Part shown: positions 1-6,058 of the stretch, in pieces
Layout: each line of letters begins with the position of its first letter
How positions within the stretch are numbered: position 1 is the first letter of the stretch
Assembly: GCA_024280585.1 (NCBI GenBank)
Contig: JAJRPW010000123.1
Span: 1-8,541, forward strand
DNA from: Alphaproteobacteria bacterium
GTDB lineage: Bacteria; Pseudomonadota; Alphaproteobacteria; Rickettsiales; UBA6187
Direction of reading: 5' to 3'
DNA length: 8,541 nt
Notes under the pieces: model-generated
Database searches by the model: none
What the model was told of the DNA's origin: nothing
What the model saw: only the letters and a program-made list of their open reading frames with translations
Made by a program: the position numbers and the translations under genes

Positions 1-66
1 AAAATCGGTAATCAGAATGAGATAAATTTTGTACCAAGGGCAAGATGGCCACTGGCTCATGAATAA
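1..66 (+). CDS. 3' end of an unidentified gene (partial)
   Basis: Frame 1 is open from the left edge to a TAA at 64-66 and gives 21 residues ending NFVPRARWPLAHE. The stop lies 5 nt from the convergent phaR stop codon, as expected for tightly packed genes. The tail is too short to assign to a family, and I do not recognise it. An open frame of 21 codons could also arise by chance, so the call rests mainly on the packing and on the protein-like composition of the tail. Confidence 0.4.
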   Translation, partial: KIGNQNEINFVPRARWPLAHE

Positions 67-71
67 ACCTA

Positions 72-536
72 CTACTTCTCATCATCGGGATTAAACATGC
101 CCATAGTTTTTTCGAACATCTCAAGGTTCTGGCGAGCGACATTTTCAAACACACCCATTGGTGTATATTCATCCCAACTACCGCCAGAAAACTGCCTCCA
201 TTTTTCCTGATTATCAACAAAATTATTCATGGCAACTTCCAGATAATCTGAAAACATATTATCAGTTTTATTATCATATAACTTCACAAGCTTCTTCAAA
301 AAGCTGATTGGCAATAGATTATATCCCTTGGACTCCTTTTCGAATATGATCTGGGTCAAGGTTGCACGAGTCAAATCATCACCGGTTTTTGCATCCAAAA
401 CGATAAAATCATCACCACGCTGGATCATTTCAAACAAATCTTCCAAGGTTATATAACAGCTGGTCTGCGTGTTATATAATCTACGGTTCGCATATTTTTT
501 GATGACGGCAATGTCGTTATTATCTTGTTTTCCCAT
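72..536 (-). CDS. phaR: PhaR, polyhydroxyalkanoate synthesis repressor
   Basis: A 154-residue cytoplasmic regulator of PHA storage. Known PhaR proteins bind both DNA and PHA polymer, and repress phasin genes until granules form. The N-terminal PHB/PHA accumulation DNA-binding domain covers about residues 10-70 and contains the hallmark IKKYANRRLYNT, followed by YITLEDL and the LTQIIFEKE helix. A PHB_acc-type segment follows (about residues 75-115, FLKKLVKLYDN and DYLEVAMNNF). The length is close to that of short alphaproteobacterial PhaR proteins. The ATG at 536 is preceded by AAGGA with a 7-nt spacer. The gene diverges from the phasin/PhaE-like and PhaC-like genes, which supports a local regulatory role. 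In the 51-bp gap I could not see the CTGC-N3/4-GCAG motif reported for PhaR in Paracoccus, so direct control here is inferred only. Not to be confused with the Bacillus synthase subunit also called PhaR. Confidence 0.93.
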   Translation of the reverse strand: MGKQDNNDIAVIKKYANRRLYNTQTSCYITLEDLFEMIQRGDDFIVLDAKTGDDLTRATLTQIIFEKESKGYNLLPISFLKKLVKLYDNKTDNMFSDYLEVAMNNFVDNQEKWRQFSGGSWDEYTPMGVFENVARQNLEMFEKTMGMFNPDDEK

Positions 537-587
537 AAAAAATCCTTATCCTATAGAATCCGCAAAAGATAATGATAGTTGTACAGC
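537..587. promoter_or_regulatory. Divergent phaR / PHA-synthase intergenic region
   Basis: These 51 bp separate two divergent start codons and must hold, or lie close to, the promoters of both directions. On the plus strand a GATAAT at 568-573 resembles a -10 box, but no good -35 lies 16-18 bp upstream, and it would leave a very short leader. On the minus strand TATAGG is a weak -10 candidate just before the phaR ribosome binding site. No convincing operator palindrome is visible. The regulatory role is inferred from the layout. Confidence 0.4.
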
Positions 588-953
588 ATGACCCAACAAA
601 ATGATACAAAAGAAATTGTAAATGACTTTCTTGATCTGTGGCAACAGCAATTTACCCACATGGCTCGGGATTCAGAAAATAATAAATCAACTTTGGATTT
701 ATTCGCAAAAATGCAATCCGATTATTTTGAAGCTTTAAAAAACAAAGGTAGTGATGCTAAAACCGATTCCCCTTCAAACCTACCTGTCGATGTTAACGAT
801 GAGCTGCGCCAGCTCCGAACAAGCATTGAATCTCTTCAGGGAAGGGTCGCTCAACTGGAATCAAAAATTTCAAAAACAAGCGCAGGTCTTGCAAAAACTG
901 ATACAAACGAAAACTTCCGAAGAATTAATAACCCAGCTGCGAACGCAAATTAG
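588..953 (+). CDS. Small phasin / PhaE-like PHA synthase partner
   Basis: A 121-residue hydrophilic, helical protein with no signal peptide. The N-terminal half contains NDFLDLWQQQF, a pattern typical of phasins and PhaE subunits. The C-terminal half has a canonical coiled coil with hydrophobic residues at 73, 76, 80, 83, 87, 90 and 94 (L, L, I, L, V, L, I), a clean 3-4 heptad spacing, like the C-terminal leucine-rich helix of PhaE. It is far shorter than classic class III PhaE (about 350 residues). The likely role is binding or activating the PhaC-like synthase encoded next, or coating granules; this is inferred from the coiled coil and position. The ATG at 588 is preferred; an in-frame TTG at 579 would add three residues, and neither start has a strong ribosome binding site. 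The last 66 codons overlap the synthase gene in another frame. Confidence 0.65.
   Translation: MTQQNDTKEIVNDFLDLWQQQFTHMARDSENNKSTLDLFAKMQSDYFEALKNKGSDAKTDSPSNLPVDVNDELRQLRTSIESLQGRVAQLESKISKTSAGLAKTDTNENFRRINNPAANAN
744..748 (+). promoter_or_regulatory. Shine-Dalgarno site for the nested phaC-like start
   Basis: AAAGG at 744-748 sits 5 nt before the ATG at 754 and only 2 nt before an in-frame GTG at 751. This spacing favours the ATG as the start of the synthase. The site lies inside the coding region of the preceding phasin/PhaE-like gene, so the synthase can be initiated independently within that gene. Confidence 0.6.
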
Positions 954-1968
954 CGATAATTTCGCTGAATTATCTGACGTGATCGATGCGCTTAATAATT
1001 TTGAATATAAACGTGATTTGCCCGATGTTCCGGCGATTTGGCAAGATGGATCGACGACTCTCTATGATTATGGAACGGGTAATTCTTATGACAACACCAT
1101 CCTCTTTGTGCCGTCATTGATCAACCGTTCGTATATTCTCGATCTGTCAAAAGACCGCAGTTTCATGCGTTATCTAGCGCAAAATAACACAAGGCCATTA
1201 TTGCTGGATTGGTCAGATCCGACCCCGGCGGAAATGAATTTTGGCTTTGAGAAATATATCACCAGCCGTCTTGATCGCGCGATTGATAAAGTCACCTCAA
1301 TTACTGGAAAACCTATCGTTTTGGGTGGATATTGTATGGGCGGGACTATGGCAATTGCATCGGCTCTTCGCAATCAAAACAGACTGCGCGGTCTTGCGCT
1401 GCTTGCCACTCCTTGGGATTTTCATTCGGAAGATTTTGCTCGCATAAAATTAAATGATCAGATGCTAGCAATGGTTGAGAATGCTTTGGAGACTGTTGAT
1501 ATAGTTTCCGCAAGCACTATTCAGTCGCTGTTTTATTACTTGCATAGTGATGCAGTGAAGCATAAATTTGACAATATCGCGGCCTATATCAAGGAGGAAA
1601 AAGAGGATCTGCCTGAGCTTGTGGCAATTGAAAACTGGACCAATGACGGTATCGCAATGACCAAAAACCTTGCGCGCGAATGTTTCATAGATTGGATTGA
1701 CCAGAATAAGACTTTTAATAATCAGTGGGCGATTGAGGATGTGGTGGTCGACCCATCGCAGATAAAAATCCCGACATTTTTTGCCAGCGGTGAGTATGAC
1801 AACATCGTGCCGCAATCCTGCACCGCTCCTCTTATCGACATGATCGAAAACGTAACAGTAATAAACCCCAAAAGCGGACATGTTTCACTTGTCGCCGGTA
1901 GTAAATCCAAGGATAATTTATGGAATCCATTTTTGAACTGGATTAATGGGTTGTCGGGAGACTATTAG
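754..1968 (+). CDS. phaC: PhaC-like PHA synthase (class III-sized, alpha/beta hydrolase)
   Basis: A 404-residue enzyme expected to polymerise hydroxyacyl-CoA into PHA at the granule surface. The alpha/beta-hydrolase core runs from about residue 105, with ILFVPSLINRSYILDL and LLLDWSDPTPAE. The PhaC box GGYCMGG carries the predicted nucleophile Cys194. Predicted Asp349 (GEYDNIVP) and His376 (SGHVSLV) complete the triad. The spacings of 155 and 27 residues nearly match the classic class III enzyme (Cys149, Asp302, His331 in Allochromatium). The N-terminal region, with PIPLQ near the start, then REGSLNW, then RDLPDVPAIW, resembles from memory a family of about 360-400 residues found in alphaproteobacteria, which supports the early start. 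That family is often annotated only as alpha/beta hydrolase, so polymerase activity is likely but unproven. It overlaps the preceding gene by 200 nt. The gene ends 30 nt from the convergent ABC exporter gene, with no clear terminator hairpin between them. Confidence 0.82.
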   Translation: MLKPIPLQTYLSMLTMSCASSEQALNLFREGSLNWNQKFQKQAQVLQKLIQTKTSEELITQLRTQISDNFAELSDVIDALNNFEYKRDLPDVPAIWQDGSTTLYDYGTGNSYDNTILFVPSLINRSYILDLSKDRSFMRYLAQNNTRPLLLDWSDPTPAEMNFGFEKYITSRLDRAIDKVTSITGKPIVLGGYCMGGTMAIASALRNQNRLRGLALLATPWDFHSEDFARIKLNDQMLAMVENALETVDIVSASTIQSLFYYLHSDAVKHKFDNIAAYIKEEKEDLPELVAIENWTNDGIAMTKNLARECFIDWIDQNKTFNNQWAIEDVVVDPSQIKIPTFFASGEYDNIVPQSCTAPLIDMIENVTVINPKSGHVSLVAGSKSKDNLWNPFLNWINGLSGDY

Positions 1969-1998
1969 ACAGACCTGCGGGGCAAAAAATCATGAATA

Positions 1999-3759
1999 CT
2001 ACTCAAGACCTTTATATAATTTACTATACTCACCGGTTTTCTTCTTCAACAATTCACCATGAGTACCCGACTCAACTATTTTTCCATTTTTTATAACATA
2101 AATCACATCTGAATTAATAACTGTTGATAGTCTATGGGCAATTACGATTGATGTTCGCCCTTTCATTAGCTTCTGCAAGGCTTTTTGAATGCGTTTTTCT
2201 GAAATTGGATCAAGTGCAGAAGTCGCTTCATCAAGCAGCAAAACCGGTGCATTTTTAATCATAGCGCGGGCAATTGAAATTCGCTGTCTTTGCCCACCCG
2301 ATAAGGTAAATCCATTCTGCCCGATCATGGTGTTATAACCATCAGGCAATTCCTCAATAAACTTATCGGCCGCAGCATCTTTTGCCGCCTGCACCACATC
2401 TTCATGACTAACGCCCGGACAGCCATAGGATATGTTAGCTGCAATCGAATCATCAAAAAGCACGATATCCTGACTAACAAATGCAATATTTGCCCGCAAT
2501 GAGGCCATTGTCATATCACGAATATCCGTCCCGTTTATTTCAATAGCACCGTCATTTACGTCATAAAAGCGCAAAATCAGATTCATAATCGTGCTTTTCC
2601 CGCCACCTGATGAACCAACGAGCGCAATTTTTTTGCCCTTTGGCACATTCAGCGATATGCCCTTAATAACTTTTTTATCCTGTTTATACTGAAAAGCAAC
2701 ATTTTTAAAATTGATATCACCTGCTTTCTCTAATATTACTGCATCTTTTTTATCCACAATCTGTGGTTTTGTATCCAGCAAAACAAACAACCGCCTCGCC
2801 GCCGCCAGCCCTTCCTGCAATATAGTATTAAGCTTGGACAGGCTTTTTGCCGGTTTATAAGCCATCAAAACCGCAGTGATAAACGAAACAAACTGACCGG
2901 CAGTAGTGCCGCCTTCGATCACTTGCGATCCGCCATACCAAACCACAGCGGCAATAGCCACCCCGCCAATTGTTTCCATAATAGCCGACGGTGCCGATTG
3001 ATTACGCGCCGCTTTTACGAATAATTTATAAATATTATCAATTGATTTTGCCGCCCGGCCAGTTTCAAAATTTTCCTGCCCATAAGCTTTTATCACCCGA
3101 ATTCCCTTAAAAGTTTCATCCAACCTTGTCGTAAACCCGCCCAATTCTTCCTGGGTATTAGTAGCAATTTTTCTCATGCGCTTACCCAGTCGTAAAATCG
3201 GATAAATCGCCACAGGAAACGCAGTAAAAGCAATAATCGCTAAAGTTGGGCTTTGATAAAACATCAAGGTCACTAAAAATATCAATGTTATACTATCTTT
3301 GGCAACTCCCGTTAAAACCACAGTGATACTAGCACGCAGCGCATTAATATCATTAGTAAAGCGTGAAATAATCTGCCCTGACGACTCGTTATTTATCAGC
3401 GATATATCCAGATGCAGCAAATGACCGTAAAGCTTCAATTGCAAATCAGCAATTATCCTCTGCCCCAGACATTGCATAAGAAAATTCTGGCCATATGTCG
3501 CAAGCCCCTTAGCCACAGAAACGGCAAGAACGCCTAAAGAAACTATAGCGAGCATCGATGCATCCTTACTCAAAAATACATCATCAATGACCGGCTGCAT
3601 AAGCCATGCGTGCAGCGCAGTCGTTCCAGCCACAATAAACATACAAATAACAGCAAATATAATCCGCCCTGAATACGGCCTTATACTCTCGCGCAACAGG
3701 CGCAAAACCAAGTATTTTGTTGAATTATAACGATCTGATACAACCAGTTCATTTGCCAA
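1999..3759 (-). CDS. msbA: MsbA-like lipid exporter, ABC half-transporter
   Basis: A 586-residue inner-membrane exporter with fused membrane and ATPase domains; E. coli MsbA has 582. The membrane domain spans about residues 25-330 with six predicted segments and the MsbA-like phrase WLMQPVIDDVF near residue 55. The ATPase domain has Walker A GSSGGGKST (382-390), a Q-loop in FVSQDIVLFDD, the signature LSGGQ (486-490), Walker B VLLLDEATSALD (Asp510-Glu511) and the H-loop His542 in IVIAHRLST, so it should be active as a homodimer. MsbA flips lipid A-core or related lipids. The substrate here is inferred from overall similarity and from the upstream pmbA; such pairs occur near lipopolysaccharide genes in alphaproteobacteria. 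The start is taken as TTG at 3759, one base after the pmbA stop, because no in-frame ATG lies nearby. A role in export of another lipid or drug cannot be excluded. Confidence 0.85.
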   Translation of the reverse strand: MANELVVSDRYNSTKYLVLRLLRESIRPYSGRIIFAVICMFIVAGTTALHAWLMQPVIDDVFLSKDASMLAIVSLGVLAVSVAKGLATYGQNFLMQCLGQRIIADLQLKLYGHLLHLDISLINNESSGQIISRFTNDINALRASITVVLTGVAKDSITLIFLVTLMFYQSPTLAIIAFTAFPVAIYPILRLGKRMRKIATNTQEELGGFTTRLDETFKGIRVIKAYGQENFETGRAAKSIDNIYKLFVKAARNQSAPSAIMETIGGVAIAAVVWYGGSQVIEGGTTAGQFVSFITAVLMAYKPAKSLSKLNTILQEGLAAARRLFVLLDTKPQIVDKKDAVILEKAGDINFKNVAFQYKQDKKVIKGISLNVPKGKKIALVGSSGGGKSTIMNLILRFYDVNDGAIEINGTDIRDMTMASLRANIAFVSQDIVLFDDSIAANISYGCPGVSHEDVVQAAKDAAADKFIEELPDGYNTMIGQNGFTLSGGQRQRISIARAMIKNAPVLLLDEATSALDPISEKRIQKALQKLMKGRTSIVIAHRLSTVINSDVIYVIKNGKIVESGTHGELLKKKTGEYSKLYKGLE

Positions 3760-3760
3760 T

Positions 3761-5101
3761 TTATTGCCCTGCCACTATCATTTTTTCGATTCTTACGGTC
3801 GGGCAATTTGTACCATATTTAAATTCCAGATCATTCGCCGGCGTAAGGTTTTTAAACATTTCCTGCAAAGTGCTGGCAATGGTAATTTCGCTTACAGGAT
3901 AAGCAATTTCGCCATTTTCAATCCAAAACCCCGCCGCTCCCTGGCTATAATCACCGGTTATCAAATTTATGCCCATTCCAATTGTTTCTGTCAGATAAAG
4001 CCCGGATTTTATGTCACCAATCAACTCCTCAACCGAAACCTCGCCATTTTCCATATATAAATTATTCGATGACGGCGATGGCGGCGATGCCAGCCCTCTC
4101 GATGCATTACCATTTGTTTTTAAACCCAATTTATTTGCCGATCTTATATCCAGCAACCATTGGGTTAACTCGCCCGAATCTATCAGCTTTTGTTTGTAAT
4201 TGGCGACACCTTCCCCATCGAACGGCTTTGATGCCAGCCCGCGCTTGATATGCGGATCATTTATTATATTCACCCCGTCTTTAAAGATTTTTTCCCCCAT
4301 AGAATCCTTTAAAAAGCTGGTTCCCCTGGCAATCGCTGCACCATTTATGGCCGAAACGAAAGTGCCAACCAGACTTTTTGACACCCTCGGATCATATATC
4401 ACAGAAACCTCTGCCGTTTTAGGAATTCTTGGATTTAACCGCTTTAAAGTCCGCATAGAAGCCGACTTACCGATTTTCTCCGCATCATCCAGATCAGATG
4501 CAAAGCGCGCCGTACTATAATCATAATCACGCTCCATACCCGTCCCTTCTCCAGCAATAACCGATACTGAAACTGATGATGCCGAAGATTTATATTCATG
4601 AGCAAAGCCTTCGCTTGTCGCAAGAGCAATAACGCTACTGCCATAACTGGCTTCAGCTCCCTCAGAATTAGTAATTCCATCAACGGACAAAGCTGCCGCT
4701 TCAGTTTTTTCTGCTTGTTTTCTTAGATGTTGCACTGACGGCTCATTATCATCATATAATTCCAGATCTTTAATTTCTTTAGGAAATAAATCCGACTCAG
4801 CAAGGCCAATATGACTATCTTCCGGCGCAATTTTTGCCATAGCGACAGCACGCTCAGCCAGCATATCCAAAGACTCCAGACTTAAATCATCGGAAGAAAC
4901 AATCGCCGGTTTTTTACCAATCATAACCCGCAAGCCAACCCCGCACGACTCCGATCGCTCAATCGTCTCCAGCTTGCCCATTCTCACCGCAATCGCCGTA
5001 TCCACGCTGGTGAAGCTAACAGCATCAGCTGACTGCGCTCCTTTGTTCTTAGCTAGCTTTATAAGATCCGTTATTAAATTTAAGCTGTTATTTTTTGTCA
5101 T
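3761..5101 (-). CDS. pmbA: PmbA/TldE, TldD-PmbA family metalloprotease subunit
   Basis: A 446-residue cytoplasmic protein. In E. coli, TldD and PmbA (TldE) form a heterodimer that trims unfolded peptides such as CcdA and matures microcin B17. TldD carries the zinc-binding HExxxH motif; no such motif appears here, which marks this as the non-catalytic partner. The C-terminal family signature GDYSQGAAGFWIENGEI followed by AYPVSEITIA begins at about residue 384. The N-terminal half has ERSESCGVGLRV, typical of the family, and the length matches E. coli PmbA (450). The start at 5101 is preferred because AGGA lies 5 nt upstream; an ATG two codons earlier, at 5107, abuts that same site directly. 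It is followed after one base by the MsbA-like exporter, so the two are probably co-transcribed. No TldD gene lies in this window. Confidence 0.92.
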   Translation of the reverse strand: MTKNNSLNLITDLIKLAKNKGAQSADAVSFTSVDTAIAVRMGKLETIERSESCGVGLRVMIGKKPAIVSSDDLSLESLDMLAERAVAMAKIAPEDSHIGLAESDLFPKEIKDLELYDDNEPSVQHLRKQAEKTEAAALSVDGITNSEGAEASYGSSVIALATSEGFAHEYKSSASSVSVSVIAGEGTGMERDYDYSTARFASDLDDAEKIGKSASMRTLKRLNPRIPKTAEVSVIYDPRVSKSLVGTFVSAINGAAIARGTSFLKDSMGEKIFKDGVNIINDPHIKRGLASKPFDGEGVANYKQKLIDSGELTQWLLDIRSANKLGLKTNGNASRGLASPPSPSSNNLYMENGEVSVEELIGDIKSGLYLTETIGMGINLITGDYSQGAAGFWIENGEIAYPVSEITIASTLQEMFKNLTPANDLEFKYGTNCPTVRIEKMIVAGQ

Positions 5102-5130
5102 AACCATCCTGTTTATTACTTGATAATCCG

Positions 5131-5159
5131 TTTATGCCAGAAAATATCTGGTGACGCAA
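5131..5159 (-). promoter_or_regulatory. Candidate pmbA promoter with palindromic spacer
   Basis: On the minus strand TTGCGT (5154-5159) and CATAAA (5131-5136) are spaced by exactly 17 bp. Both are weak matches to the -35 and -10 consensus. The spacer contains the inverted repeat CCAGA-N5-TCTGG (5137-5151), where a repressor could bind between the boxes. The match is modest and could be coincidence. Confidence 0.33.
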
Positions 5160-5171
5160 GTTTGATTAGAA

Positions 5172-5220
5172 TTGACATATTCATGTAACATATTTGTGCT
5201 ATTGTTCCATAATAGAACAA
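5172..5220 (+). promoter_or_regulatory. Candidate promoter and palindromic operator of the DUF922 gene
   Basis: A perfect inverted repeat, TTGTTC (5202-5207) and GAACAA (5215-5220) with a 7-nt centre, lies 14 bp before the start codon. Its centre contains CATAAT (5208-5213), a 5-of-6 match to a -10 box, with GTAACA (5185-5190) 17 bp upstream as -35. An exact TTGACA at 5172-5177 is an alternative -35, but the only -10 downstream of it is poor (TGCTAT after 19 bp). In either reading the palindrome overlaps the core promoter and would suit a repressor. It is not the direct-repeat GTTC-N7-GTTC LexA box of alphaproteobacteria, since the second half is inverted. A 7-bp direct repeat ACATATT (5175-5181, 5188-5194) lies just upstream. 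Confidence 0.45.
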
Positions 5221-5234
5221 GGACAGGATAATAT

Positions 5235-5816
5235 ATGATTAAAAAACTATTATTTTTACTAAAATTATCACTTTTTATAGTGTTTTTCAGCTCAGTGTCT
5301 CATTCTGCGCCAAAAATATCTGTTGAAAACGATGATTATCTGGTTTCCGGTGAGAATATCGCCGCAATCAGGTATAATATCCGCAAAAAAGGCCCAAAAT
5401 CACCTTCAGGCCATGGATTTGCAGCAATCACCAATTACGATATTTCCTGGGATTATAAATTTGACCAGACAGAATCAGGCTGTTCAATTAAATCCGCTCA
5501 ATCATATATTAATATAAGCTATAAAATGCCGAAATTACGCAATTATTCAAGCGTTTCCGACGATTTAAAGGGCAAGTGGGATAATTATTATAATTCTCTT
5601 TCCATCCATGAAAAAGGCCATGCAAATTTTGGTATAAAAGCCGCCTATGCAATTGAAAAAATCATCACAAACATGCCAGCGCAAGCAAATTGCCAAAAAC
5701 TTAGCAAAAAAGCCAACGATCTTGGCAAGGGAATATTACACGAGTATCACAATTACAACATAAGATACGATAAATACACCGGCCACGGCCATAAACAAGG
5801 CGCGGTTTTGCTGTAG
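5235..5816 (+). CDS. Secreted DUF922 zinc-dependent protease
   Basis: A 193-residue exported protein. An N-terminal signal peptide (Lys at 3-4, hydrophobic core about 5-20, likely cut near residue 25) sends it to the periplasm or outside. The DUF922 family, described as predicted secreted Zn-dependent proteases, is recognised by ITNYDISWDYKF with Cys83, the HEKGH zinc motif at 125-129 preceded by a WDNYYNSL helix, Cys153, and a C-terminal YDKYTGHGHKQGA. Cys83 and Cys153 could form a disulfide. His125, His129 and catalytic Glu126 are all present, and the C-terminal TGHG histidine could supply a third ligand; this last point is inference. The start at ATG 5235 has AGGA six nt upstream. The gene stands alone between two divergent or opposing genes. 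Substrates of this family are unknown to me. Confidence 0.82.
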   Translation: MIKKLLFLLKLSLFIVFFSSVSHSAPKISVENDDYLVSGENIAAIRYNIRKKGPKSPSGHGFAAITNYDISWDYKFDQTESGCSIKSAQSYINISYKMPKLRNYSSVSDDLKGKWDNYYNSLSIHEKGHANFGIKAAYAIEKIITNMPAQANCQKLSKKANDLGKGILHEYHNYNIRYDKYTGHGHKQGAVLL

Positions 5817-5895
5817 GCTCCGCAATCATTTAATAGGTGAATTTTACGAGGCCGAACAATAACGACGCATGGGAATAAATGAGGTTTACTATATA

Positions 5896-6036
5896 CTAAA
5901 AATCCACGCACCGCCCATCCTTCTCCCAATCGCCATAACGCACAGGATCCAGCCCTTTTCTGCCGCCCACCTCCTCACTTTCATTCTCTTTCGAAGTTTC
6001 TTTACTTTTATCTGATTTGTTGTATTTTTCTTCCAT
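5896..6036 (-). CDS. Succinate dehydrogenase assembly factor 4 (DUF1674) family protein
   Basis: A 46-residue protein: a charged, Lys/Glu/Ser-rich, probably disordered N-terminus (about 1-20), then the family's conserved tail EVGGRKGLDPVRYGDWEKDG ending in VDF. The usual family motif is GPEPTRYGDWE; here it reads GLDPVRYGDWE. Mitochondrial SDHAF4 binds flavinylated SdhA and promotes succinate dehydrogenase assembly; bacterial homologues are presumed to do the same. The frame stays open upstream to 6114, but the extra residues resemble nothing in the family. The ATG at 6036 has AAGGGG upstream with a spacer of about 9 nt, so the short form is chosen. No sdh genes lie in the window. The start codon is 22 bp from that of the divergent rsmE. 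Confidence 0.87.
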   Translation of the reverse strand: MEEKYNKSDKSKETSKENESEEVGGRKGLDPVRYGDWEKDGRCVDF

Positions 6037-6058
6037 AATAAAACCCCTTATAAAAACA

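Noticed and set aside
579..587. TTG at 579 as start of the phasin/PhaE-like gene
   Set aside because: It adds only three residues, and no good ribosome binding site precedes it. The ATG at 588 is preferred, though not proven.
1465..1881. A 138-codon open frame on the minus strand within the synthase gene
   Set aside because: It lies wholly antisense to the region encoding the synthase core, including the triad Asp and His. The translation is rich in Cys, His and Ile with no recognisable motif, and no ribosome binding site supports it.
751..1968. A frameshift between the phasin/PhaE-like gene and the synthase, making one fused gene
   Set aside because: The synthase frame has its own Shine-Dalgarno site and a plausible N-terminal region upstream of any needed shift, while the first frame runs through a full coiled coil before stopping. 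Two overlapping genes explain both better, but a sequencing check is still fair.
1969..1998. Bidirectional terminator between the synthase and exporter genes
   Set aside because: The 30-nt gap has no stem of useful length followed by a T-run in either direction.
3764..4520. Several plus-strand open frames of 60-106 codons opposite pmbA
   Set aside because: They are shadows of the pmbA coding sequence, overlap one another in different frames and show no family motifs.
5202..5220. LexA (SOS) box before the DUF922 gene
   Set aside because: The alphaproteobacterial LexA site is a direct repeat GTTC-N7-GTTC; here the second half is inverted (GAAC).
5817..5895. Possible small gene or terminator between the DUF922 and SDHAF4 genes
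   Set aside because: No open frame with a ribosome binding site and no convincing hairpin was seen in these 79 nt.
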